Source: an uncultured Bacteroidales bacterium (GTDB lineage: Bacteria > Bacteroidota > Bacteroidia > Bacteroidales > UBA932). Taken from it: 8,712 bases of DNA. Both the position numbers and the translations under genes were made by a program. Positions 1 to 6,292 of this stretch are shown here, one piece after another. Location of the stretch: the NCBI GenBank assembly GCA_905236955.1, contig CAJOQW010000021.1, positions 1 through 8,712 of the forward strand. The letters run 5' to 3'. Within the stretch, counting starts at the first letter, position 1; every line of letters starts with the position of its first letter. A model generated the notes under the pieces. It saw nothing but the letters and a program-made list of their open reading frames with translations. It was not told the DNA's origin and made no database searches.

Positions 1-556
1 GAGCATCAAGGATGCGTACGAGGATCTCGGAGGAAAGGGGACCGTGGTCATTTTCGGGAAGATAGGCCATCCCGAAGTCCTCGGTCTGGTGGGGCAGACA
101 CAGGGCAGGGCGGTAGTGGTCGAGAATCCGGACCAGCTCCGGGGCAAACTCGCCGAAGGCAGCATCCGCGGCCGGGTGGAGGTCTTCTCCCAGACCACCA
201 TGAGTCCGGACGGGTACAGGGATATCTGCGACTGCCTCATGGAAAGTATGCCGGAGGTGCGCGTACACGATACGATCTGCAAGCAGGTTGCCTACAGGCA
301 CGGCGAACTGTCGGGTTTTGCCAGGGACCACGATGTGATAATATTCGTGTCGGGCCGGCAGAGCAGCAACGGGAGGGTGCTTTTCGAGCTTTGCAGGAGC
401 GTAAATCCACGCACCTATCACATAACCGACAAGTCCGGTCTGGAGGCCGTATGGTTTAGGGAAAGCGACAACATCGGGGTGTGCGGCGCCACATCCACCC
501 CAAAATGGCTTCTGGACGAAGTTGCGGAAACGATTGAAGATGAAAATTTTGCATAA
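1..556 (+). CDS. ispH: 4-hydroxy-3-methylbut-2-enyl diphosphate reductase (IspH/LytB), 5'-truncated by the window edge
   Basis: IspH is the last enzyme of the MEP isoprenoid pathway. It is a cytosolic [4Fe-4S] enzyme that reduces HMBPP to IPP and DMAPP. The frame is open from base 2 to the TAA at 554-556, so about 184 C-terminal residues are visible and roughly the first third (including the first two cluster cysteines) lies outside. Visible hallmarks are GHPEVLGLVGQT (the His and Glu of the substrate pocket, E. coli H124/E126), SQTTMS (T167 region), DTICKQVAYRH (the third cluster cysteine, E. coli C197), the SSN triad in GRQSSNGR, and CGATSTPKWLLDEV (the S269 region). The ICKQVAYR and CGATSTPKW variants fit Bacteroidota IspH as I remember them. 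A GTG at 44 is internal, not a start. The downstream efp promoter overlaps its final codons. Identification is secure. Confidence 0.95.
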   Translation, partial: SIKDAYEDLGGKGTVVIFGKIGHPEVLGLVGQTQGRAVVVENPDQLRGKLAEGSIRGRVEVFSQTTMSPDGYRDICDCLMESMPEVRVHDTICKQVAYRHGELSGFARDHDVIIFVSGRQSSNGRVLFELCRSVNPRTYHITDKSGLEAVWFRESDNIGVCGATSTPKWLLDEVAETIEDENFA

Positions 557-579
557 GATTCCGCTTTTTATTATTTTTG
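548..579 (+). promoter_or_regulatory. Bacteroidota-type promoter for efp
   Basis: A -33 box TTTG (548-551, within the last codons of ispH) and a -7 box TATTTTTG (572-579) are separated by exactly 20 nt. This matches the known Bacteroidota sigma-ABfr consensus TTTG-N19-21-TAnnTTTG. Transcription should start around 585-588, giving a leader of about 40 nt before the efp ATG at 629. The leader is A/T-rich with no Shine-Dalgarno motif, which is usual in this phylum. The start site is inferred. Confidence 0.75.
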
Positions 580-628
580 CAAGATTGATGACAGGAAAGA
601 TTCAAAACATAAAAAACATATCATTATT

Positions 629-1192
629 ATGGCAACAACAGCTGATTTCAAAAACGGTCTTTGCATGAATTTCAACGGGAAGCCCTGCGCCATCGTCTGG
701 TTCCAGCACGTAAAACCCGGCAAGGGTCCCGCTTTCGTGAAGTGCAAACTCCGCAACCTCGAGAATGGCCGCATCCTTGAAAACACCTTCACCGCAGGCG
801 CCAAGATCGAGACCATCGAAGTTGAAAGGCGTCCCTATCAGTTCCTCTATGCCGACGAGGAAGGCTTCAACTTCATGCATGAGGAAACCTACGAGCAGAT
901 CCACCTCCCCAAGGACGTGGTTGACAACTCCGACCTTATGAAGGAGGGCCAGCACGTGGAAATGATGTTCGTCGTGGGCGAAGAAAGATGCCTCACCTGC
1001 GAGCTTCCCACCTATGTCACCCTCGAGGTCACGTATGCCGAGCCCGCCGTGAAGGGCAACACCGCCAGCACCAGCGCACTCAAGGAGGTCACCCTCGAGA
1101 CCGGGGCCAAGATCATGGTTCCCCTCTTCATCAACCAGGGAGACGTCATCACGGTCAACACCACGGACCGTGCATACGGCCAGAGGCAGTAA
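629..1192 (+). CDS. efp: Translation elongation factor P (EF-P)
   Basis: EF-P binds the ribosome between the P and E sites and relieves stalling at consecutive prolines. The 187-residue length matches the family (about 185-190). An N-terminal KOW-like domain carries the loop VKPGKGPAF, with K32 at the tip, equivalent to E. coli K34, the residue that is post-translationally modified in several bacteria. The middle OB domain follows (about 65-125). The C-terminal OB domain carries the EF-P signature (KEVTLETGAKIMVPLFINQG, about 147-166). The extreme C-terminus reads TTDRAYGQRQ, which keeps the Tyr and Arg of the usual DTRxGxYxxR ending but not its Gly. No modification enzyme (EpmA, EarP or YmfI type) is encoded in the window, so the state of K32 is unknown. 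The start is the ATG at 629, preceded by an A/T-rich leader. The gene appears monocistronic between its own promoter and a hairpin at 1212-1248. Confidence 0.96.
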   Translation: MATTADFKNGLCMNFNGKPCAIVWFQHVKPGKGPAFVKCKLRNLENGRILENTFTAGAKIETIEVERRPYQFLYADEEGFNFMHEETYEQIHLPKDVVDNSDLMKEGQHVEMMFVVGEERCLTCELPTYVTLEVTYAEPAVKGNTASTSALKEVTLETGAKIMVPLFINQGDVITVNTTDRAYGQRQ

Positions 1193-1211
1193 ACCAAGTT
1201 TCACGCATAAG

Positions 1212-1248
1212 GAAAGGTCCGGTAAAAATACTTTTACTGGACCCTTTC
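1212..1248. terminator. Hairpin terminator between convergent efp and the DUF4783-like gene, probably bidirectional
   Basis: The left arm is GAAAGGTCCGGTAAAA (1212-1227), the loop ATAC (1228-1231) and the right arm TTTTACTGGACCCTTTC (1232-1248). The arms pair over about 16 bp with one bulged C and one G-T wobble. A T-rich TATTTTC follows on the plus strand. On the minus strand the inverted repeat also lies at the gene's end, and the stop codon of that gene (1234-1236) sits inside the right arm. Termination for both genes is inferred from structure and position. Confidence 0.75.
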
Positions 1249-1644
1249 TATTTTCATCTGCTGGATTGTGTAGGTGTCTCCTTTCGAGGAGACGAAGATG
1301 GTGACCAGGAAGATTTCGCCGCCCGCGTTGAGAGTGCCAACGGCATATTTCATGTTGGCCCTGCCGGCAGTGTAGTTGACCTTGAAAGAACGCGGGGTGT
1401 ATGTTTCGAAGAATGTCTTGAGGATCTGTTTGGCCTGCTGGCGGCTGGAATTGCCTCCCTGGTTCAGGACGGTTATGTCGAGATTCTTCGCATACCAGGC
1501 CGAAATGGATTCCACGTCCCCCTGGGACATGTATTTGGTTATCGGAACGAACACATCGTAACCGCCCGACTGCGCGCGGAGACGGGGACCGCTGAAAAGC
1601 AGCAGGGCGAGGAACAGGGGGAAGACTATCCTGTGCGATGTCAT
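1234..1644 (-). CDS. Small exported DUF4783-like protein (NTF2-like fold suspected)
   Basis: A 136-residue protein with a clear Sec signal peptide: MTSHR, then a hydrophobic core (about residues 6-18), then PRLRA with probable cleavage after A24 before Gln25. The mature part (about 112 residues) begins near DVFVPITKYMSQGDVESIS. It continues through a region rich in Gln/Ser/Lys (NQGGNSSRQQAKQILKTFF) into alternating beta-type segments (FKVNYTAG, KYAVGTLNA, FLVTIFVSSKG, TYTIQQMKIE). This layout, helices followed by a curled sheet, resembles the Bacteroidota DUF4783 family and the NTF2-like fold. That assignment is from memory of the family, not a search. It has no lipobox cysteine, so it is probably periplasmic rather than a lipoprotein. 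No catalytic role can be read from it. It is transcribed alone, convergent with efp and divergent from rlmH, with 51 nt between the two divergent starts. Its own promoter could not be pinned down; TACTCTTG close upstream is a one-mismatch -7 candidate without a good -33 box. Confidence 0.8.
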   Translation of the reverse strand: MTSHRIVFPLFLALLLFSGPRLRAQSGGYDVFVPITKYMSQGDVESISAWYAKNLDITVLNQGGNSSRQQAKQILKTFFETYTPRSFKVNYTAGRANMKYAVGTLNAGGEIFLVTIFVSSKGDTYTIQQMKIERVQ

Positions 1645-1657
1645 ACGGACAAGAGTA

Positions 1658-1689
1658 TTTGCAAATTCTGAGCCACGTTATTATCTTTG
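1658..1689 (+). promoter_or_regulatory. Bacteroidota-type promoter for rlmH, implying a leaderless mRNA
   Basis: A -33 box TTTG (1658-1661) and a -7 box TATCTTTG (1682-1689) are separated by exactly 20 nt, a full match to the phylum consensus. Only six bases separate the -7 box from the rlmH ATG at 1696. With the usual -7 to start-site distance, transcription begins at or within a few bases of the A of ATG. The TTTG lies in a TTTGCAAA palindrome that reads the same on the minus strand, toward the divergent gene. The start site is inferred. Confidence 0.75.
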
Positions 1690-1695
1690 CATACA

Positions 1696-2166
1696 ATGCG
1701 CATAACGCTCATAACGGTCGGAAGGACTGTTGTCCCGTGGGTAAGGGAGGGGTTGGATGAGTATTCATCCCGCCTGAGGCATTACGTCCCTTTCGAGATA
1801 AAGGAAATCCCCGAACTCAAAGGGGTTTCCTCCCTCACCGAGGCTCAAATAAAGGAGCGTGAAGGCGCCCTTGTGCTGAAGGCTGCCGGCCAGGGCGAAA
1901 TCATCCTTCTCGACGAACGCGGCCGGGAATACCGCTCGGTGGAATTCGCGGCCGCGCTTCAGGAGAAACTTTCGCATGCCTCGAAGGATATCGTTTTCGT
2001 AGTCGGCGGGGCCTATGGTTTCTCACCCGAGGTTTACGAGCACGCCTCGGGCAAGATTTCCCTTTCCAAAATGACATTCAACCATCAGATGGTGAGAACG
2101 GTTTTTGCAGAACAGCTCTATCGCGCTTTCACCATACTTAAGGGCGAGCCGTATCATCACGAATGA
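1696..2166 (+). CDS. rlmH: 23S rRNA (pseudouridine1915-N3)-methyltransferase RlmH
   Basis: RlmH is a SPOUT-class, SAM-dependent enzyme that methylates pseudouridine 1915 in helix 69 of 23S rRNA on the assembled 70S ribosome. The 156-residue length matches the family. It begins MRITLITVGRTVVPWV and contains the knot elements IILLDERGREYRS, FVVGGAYGFSPEV (SAM-binding glycines) and SLSKMTFNHQMVRTVFAEQLYRA. It ends in the nearly invariant GEPYHHE (YHRE in many relatives). An in-frame TTG at 1687 could extend it by three codons, but that codon is part of the -7 box, so ATG 1696 is the proper start. The stop (TGA 2164-2166) overlaps the ATG of the downstream kinase. Identification is secure. Confidence 0.96.
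   Translation: MRITLITVGRTVVPWVREGLDEYSSRLRHYVPFEIKEIPELKGVSSLTEAQIKEREGALVLKAAGQGEIILLDERGREYRSVEFAAALQEKLSHASKDIVFVVGGAYGFSPEVYEHASGKISLSKMTFNHQMVRTVFAEQLYRAFTILKGEPYHHE
2163..2166 (+). other. ATGA stop/start overlap coupling rlmH to the sensor kinase
   Basis: The kinase ATG (2163-2165) and the rlmH TGA (2164-2166) share four bases. This arrangement normally goes with translational coupling by terminating ribosomes. It also places the kinase in the rlmH transcript, because no separate promoter is visible before it. Coupling is inferred from the overlap. Confidence 0.8.
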
Positions 2167-5100
2167 GCCATAAGAATCCAGGGATATACCGTATTGCCGC
2201 ATTGTGCATGCTGGTGGCGAGCCTCGTACTGCTCGTGGCCTCGTTCGGTTCGCGGACGAGGTCCGATACCGATGCCGCCGCCAGGAAACTCGAACGCAAG
2301 CTCGGTTCGCGGCTGCGTATCTTGGAGTCTTTCGCCGCGAAGGCCATGGACATCCCCGCCGACCGGTGGCTGGAACTGAAAGGCCTTCCCGAAGATATGG
2401 TCATATACCGTTATGTCGGGGACAGCCTCCAGAGCTGGGCGAACCGTTTTCCGACAGCTGACGACGCCTTGAATCCGGGGATGCGGTTCCAGAATCTGGC
2501 CAACCCTCGCCCGGGCTTCAACTCTCCTTTGCGGGATGTGGGCGAAAACCTGTCTTTCAAGAACATAGGCCCGAAATGGTACCTTCTCCGGGCCATGGAC
2601 AAGGACAACATGCACGTCATTGCCGGGCTCGAGATCAAGAATACCCTCGACGACAGGAGCTTCAACGGCGTCAATCCCCGGCTCGCAGTGCCAGGGAACT
2701 ACTCCGTGGACGAACTCAGTTCCAGCGGAGGTTCCGCCGTGACGGTTTCGGGGCAGCCCATGTTCAAGGTCATGTATGATTCGCTCGACGCTTCGACTTC
2801 GGCGGATACGACCCTGTTGTGGATCGCGCTTTCCCTGCTGCTTTCCGCCGGATTGATCTTCCTGTATTCGGCTCCGTCGCTGAAGAACCTGGCTTTCACC
2901 CTCATCCCGTCCCTCGGGGTCCTCTCGCTTTTCTATTTCAACGGAGCGGCGGTAAGCGGCAACACCGGACTGTTCTCACCCCTTCTCTATGCCGACGGCA
3001 GGGTGTTCTACTCCCTTGGCGGGCTCATCCTGCTTTCCCTCATGATCACGGTCACGGTATGGAGTTGCTTCCTCGTGCGAAGGGAGATCCACGCCATTTT
3101 CGCCAAGGTCGGAGCCAGATGGCTAAGGGCGCTTTTGTTGCTCATGGTATGCGCCGGCATCGTGGTTTTCTCATACCTTGCCATAAGGAGTATCGTCCTC
3201 AATTCCAATATCTGCCTCGAGATTTACAAGATAAAGGAGTTCTCGGGCATCAGCGCTCTTGTCTACCTGATGCTCATATTGATCCTGTCCTGCCTTCCGA
3301 TGCTCTTCCAGATGGCCCAGCCCCTCATCAGCAGGATGTTCGGTTTCCATCTGGACTCCCTGTCCATGTCGAACCGGATATGCTTCTCGCTCATGGCGGC
3401 GGTCTATCTCGTGGCCAACACGGCATGGTTCGGATTCCAGAAGGAGCAGGAGAGCCTCGAAGTCTGGGCCAACCGCCTTGCCGTCTCCAGGGATATAGGC
3501 CTTGAGATGCAACTTCGCAGCGTCGAGAACCAGATAGCCTCCGATGTTGTGATAGCCACCCTTTCGGCCCTGGACAACGCCGGCTCATCAATACGCAACA
3601 GGATAGCGGACACCTACCTTCCGCGCGTGGCCCAGGAGTACGACCTGATGGTGTCGGTAGGGAACCAGATAGACCTTTCCGCCCTCTTGGACGGGGAGTA
3701 CATTTCCCCGGGCACCAGGTTCCTCTACAAGGAAGAGAAGGACGGCCTGGCTTCTTACTCGGCCGTTTTCTCGTACGGCATCCCCGGATACGGTATCACC
3801 AACATCCTGCTCCAGGTGGAGCAGAAGGGCGACTGGCGCTACCGCGGATATTCCAGCATACTGGGCGAGACCACTCCGGGCCAGGTCCTTATTCCTTCCA
3901 GTTACTCTTTCGCCCGCTACCAGGGTCCCGGAATCGTCACCCTCAGGGGGAATTACGGGTATCCGGTGCACATGGACAAGTCGCTGGAGGAGACTGTCTA
4001 TGGGAATGCGAGCAGTAATCTCAAGAGGGGAGGGTACACCCATTTCATATACCGCGTCGCGGAGGATGAATCGGTCATAGTATCCCGCCGTACCATCAAC
4101 GCCATCTATTATGCGGTGGCCGGCATCTTCATCGCGCTCATCGCTTTCATCTCCTTCACTTTGACCCTCCGTATCCGCCGCCGCGAGAAGATCTTCGACA
4201 GGAATTATTTCAGCACCCGTCTCAGCTGGGTGATCATGCTCTCGCTGTCCCTTGCCCTGGTAAGTATGGCGGCCGTGAGCGTGTTCTTCGTTTACGGGCG
4301 CAACGAGCAGAACCGGCGCACCCTCATGACCGAGAAGATCAATTCGATAGCGGCCAGCATCTCAGGACGCATAAGGGGTGCCCGTTCATCCGCCGACCTG
4401 CGCAGCAACGACGTGCTGAGGCTCATAGAGGACGTGGGCAACAATACCAATTCCGATGTCACCCTGTACGATGACGACGGCCTGGTGATGATGAGCACCG
4501 CCCCCGCGGTTTTCGACAGGATGTTGATGGACAGCCGCATAGACGGCGAGGCATACCGCAACATAATGCAGCTCACGAGCCGCTATTACATCCAGAAGGA
4601 GAGCGTCAGGAGACGCAGCTTCTACAGCATGTATGCCCCGCTCGTGGGGGACGAGGGCGACATCATCGCCATAATCTGCGCCCCTTATACCGACGACACC
4701 TACGATTTCGAGACGAATGCGGCCAACCATCTCATCATGATCTTCTCCGTGTTCGTCTTCCTGCTCCTTTGCGCCAGTTTCATGACCCGCAGCGTACTGG
4801 AACGCATGTTCAAGCCGCTCCTGGAGATAGGCCGCAAGATGGAGGACGCCAATCTGGACTCCCTCGAATACATCCGCTACGACAAGCAGGACGAGATCAC
4901 ATCGCTCGTGAATGCATACAACCGCATGGTCACCGACCTTTCCGAAAGCTCCCGCCAGCTTGCGGAAGCCGAACGGGACAAGGCCTGGAGCGGCATGGCG
5001 CGCCAGGTTGCCCACGAGATCAAGAACCCGCTTACCCCGATGAAGCTCCAAATCCAGCGCCTGGTGCGCCTCAAGGGCAAAGGCGACCCTGCCTGGCAGG

Positions 5101-5657
5101 AGAAGTTCGACGAGGTTTCGAAGGTGCTCCTCGACCATATCGACCTCCTCACCGATACCGCCAACGAATTCTCCACCTTCGCCAAGCTCTACACCGAAGA
5201 GCCATCCGAGATCAACCTGGACAAGACGCTCAAGGAAGAAATCTCCATGTTCTCGGGCCGCGATGACGTGAAGATCGACTATTTCGGACTGGAAGACGCC
5301 GTGGTGATGGGTCCGAAGCCCCAGCTCACCCGGGTCTTCGTGAACCTCATAAACAACGCCATGCAGGCCCTGGAAGGCGTGGGGGGCGGGCGCGTCATGG
5401 TGTCACTGCGCAACTCTGTCAAGGACGGTTATTACGACATCGTGTTCGAAGACAACGGTGCCGGAGTCGCCCCGGAGAACGAAGGGAAACTCTTCACGCC
5501 CAATTTCACGACCAAGACCGGGGGCAGCGGCCTGGGCCTCGCAATTTCCCGCAGCATACTCCAGAGGTGCGAGGCATCCATTTCGTACAGCAAATCATTC
5601 GCCCTCGGCGGAGCGTGTTTCACCATCCTTTACCCGAAGAATAAGGATATGCATTGA
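2163..5657 (+). CDS. Very large NtrY-like membrane sensor histidine kinase (orphan in this window)
   Basis: A 1164-residue protein with a complete kinase core at the C-terminus. The DHp H-box is VAHEIKNPLTPMKLQ, with the phospho-acceptor His951. The N-box is NLINNAMQAL (N1065), the G1 box DNGAGV (D1097), the F-region LFTPNFTTK (1110-1118) and the G2 box GGSGLGLAI (1120-1128). All key residues for autophosphorylation are present. The H-box style (AWSGMARQVAHEIKNPLTP) is that of NtrY-type kinases, but I see no PAS domain between HAMP (about 875-930) and DHp. By hydrophobicity there are about ten membrane segments: near 9-28, 216-236, 241-261, 283-304, 319-341, 362-385, 405-424, 645-669, 688-711 and 855-874. 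These give three large extracytoplasmic parts: 30-215, 425-644 and 712-854. The last (DVTLYDDDGLVMMST, SFYSMYAPLVG, IIAIICAPY) looks Cache-like. Basic loops after segments 4, 6 and 8 agree with a cytoplasmic kinase. No response regulator is adjacent. It starts by ATGA overlap with rlmH. The ligand and partner are unknown. Confidence 0.92.
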   Translation: MSHKNPGIYRIAALCMLVASLVLLVASFGSRTRSDTDAAARKLERKLGSRLRILESFAAKAMDIPADRWLELKGLPEDMVIYRYVGDSLQSWANRFPTADDALNPGMRFQNLANPRPGFNSPLRDVGENLSFKNIGPKWYLLRAMDKDNMHVIAGLEIKNTLDDRSFNGVNPRLAVPGNYSVDELSSSGGSAVTVSGQPMFKVMYDSLDASTSADTTLLWIALSLLLSAGLIFLYSAPSLKNLAFTLIPSLGVLSLFYFNGAAVSGNTGLFSPLLYADGRVFYSLGGLILLSLMITVTVWSCFLVRREIHAIFAKVGARWLRALLLLMVCAGIVVFSYLAIRSIVLNSNICLEIYKIKEFSGISALVYLMLILILSCLPMLFQMAQPLISRMFGFHLDSLSMSNRICFSLMAAVYLVANTAWFGFQKEQESLEVWANRLAVSRDIGLEMQLRSVENQIASDVVIATLSALDNAGSSIRNRIADTYLPRVAQEYDLMVSVGNQIDLSALLDGEYISPGTRFLYKEEKDGLASYSAVFSYGIPGYGITNILLQVEQKGDWRYRGYSSILGETTPGQVLIPSSYSFARYQGPGIVTLRGNYGYPVHMDKSLEETVYGNASSNLKRGGYTHFIYRVAEDESVIVSRRTINAIYYAVAGIFIALIAFISFTLTLRIRRREKIFDRNYFSTRLSWVIMLSLSLALVSMAAVSVFFVYGRNEQNRRTLMTEKINSIAASISGRIRGARSSADLRSNDVLRLIEDVGNNTNSDVTLYDDDGLVMMSTAPAVFDRMLMDSRIDGEAYRNIMQLTSRYYIQKESVRRRSFYSMYAPLVGDEGDIIAIICAPYTDDTYDFETNAANHLIMIFSVFVFLLLCASFMTRSVLERMFKPLLEIGRKMEDANLDSLEYIRYDKQDEITSLVNAYNRMVTDLSESSRQLAEAERDKAWSGMARQVAHEIKNPLTPMKLQIQRLVRLKGKGDPAWQEKFDEVSKVLLDHIDLLTDTANEFSTFAKLYTEEPSEINLDKTLKEEISMFSGRDDVKIDYFGLEDAVVMGPKPQLTRVFVNLINNAMQALEGVGGGRVMVSLRNSVKDGYYDIVFEDNGAGVAPENEGKLFTPNFTTKTGGSGLGLAISRSILQRCEASISYSKSFALGGACFTILYPKNKDMH

Positions 5658-5685
5658 AATAATCCCCGAAATTTGATTATTTTTG
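5654..5685 (+). promoter_or_regulatory. Bacteroidota-type promoter for the engB-prs-orf-der run, implying a leaderless mRNA
   Basis: A -33 element TTG (5654-5656), overlapping the kinase stop codon, and a -7 box TATTTTTG (5678-5685) are separated by 21 nt. The -7 box is followed by only six bases before the engB ATG at 5692, as at rlmH. The -33 element is weaker (ATTG rather than TTTG). No hairpin terminator is seen between the kinase and engB, so some read-through from upstream is possible. The start site is inferred. Confidence 0.68.
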
Positions 5686-5691
5686 CATATC

Positions 5692-6288
5692 ATGAAGATT
5701 ACGTCGGCATCGTTCTCAGGCAGCAGCACCCGTGTGGAGCAGCGTCCACGTAGAAGACTGCCGGAATTCGCCTTCATCGGACGCTCCAACGTGGGTAAAT
5801 CTTCGCTGATCAACATGCTTACCGGGGTGTCCTCCCTCGCGAAGACGTCTTCCACCCCGGGCAAGACCAAACTGGTCAACCATTTCCTGATCAACGATTC
5901 CTGGTATCTGGTTGACCTGCCCGGTTACGGTTATGCCAAGATGCCGAAGAAAGAACGGGAAGACCTCTCCAGGGTCATCGACGATTACATAGTCAATTCC
6001 GAAGAGATGGTGCTTCTTTTCGTCCTCCTGGACTCCCGCCACGACATCCAGAAGATCGACCTCGACTTCATCGCCTCCCTCGGGGAGGCCGGGGTGCCAT
6101 TCTCGATAGTATATACCAAGTGCGACAAGCAGGGGCCCAACGTGCTCAAGGCCCAGCTGGAGCGCAACGCTGCCGTCCTGCTGGAACAATGGGAGGAACT
6201 GCCGCCGGTGTTCACCACCTCATCCAGCACCTCGATGGGCAAGGAAGAAGTCCTCGACCATATCGATTCTATCCTAAAAACGATATAA
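5692..6288 (+). CDS. engB: Ribosome biogenesis GTP-binding protein EngB (YihA/YsxC)
   Basis: EngB is a cytosolic TRAFAC-class GTPase needed for late assembly of the large ribosomal subunit. The 198-residue length is typical. G motifs are in order: G1 GRSNVGKSS (30-38), G2 with the threonine-rich SSTPGKTK switch (53-60), G3 DLPGYGYAK (75-83), G4 TKCD (142-145) and a TSS G5 element (175-177). The N-terminal stretch with RPRRRLPEFAFIG is normal for the family. ATG 5692 is chosen over an in-frame TTG at 5683, because that TTG belongs to the -7 promoter box. It is the first gene of a tight run: prs follows after 4 nt. Confidence 0.96.
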   Translation: MKITSASFSGSSTRVEQRPRRRLPEFAFIGRSNVGKSSLINMLTGVSSLAKTSSTPGKTKLVNHFLINDSWYLVDLPGYGYAKMPKKEREDLSRVIDDYIVNSEEMVLLFVLLDSRHDIQKIDLDFIASLGEAGVPFSIVYTKCDKQGPNVLKAQLERNAAVLLEQWEELPPVFTTSSSTSMGKEEVLDHIDSILKTI

Positions 6289-6292
6289 TCAA

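Noticed and set aside
988..1671. Plus-strand open frame of 227 codons across the efp 3' end and the DUF4783-like gene
   Set aside because: It crosses the terminator hairpin and is out of frame with efp. The sequence is an Arg/His-rich shadow of real genes.
1687..1695. TTG start giving RlmH three extra residues
   Set aside because: The TTG is part of the -7 promoter box, and family members begin at MRITLITVG, matching ATG 1696.
602..1696. Long minus-strand open frame of 364 codons opposite efp and overlapping the DUF4783-like gene
   Set aside because: Its composition is that of an antisense shadow of efp, and it overlaps the better-supported signal-peptide gene in another frame. It shows no recognisable motif.
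4386..5138. Minus-strand open frame of 250 codons opposite the kinase HAMP/DHp region
   Set aside because: It is antisense to conserved kinase motifs, with no domain, promoter or start context of its own.
5683..5691. TTG start giving EngB three extra residues
   Set aside because: The same reason applies as for rlmH: the codon lies in the -7 box and ATG 5692 fits the promoter spacing.
5658..5691. Possible terminator between the kinase and engB
   Set aside because: The 34-nt gap is A/T-rich, but I found no stem of useful length. The T-run is better explained as the -7 box.
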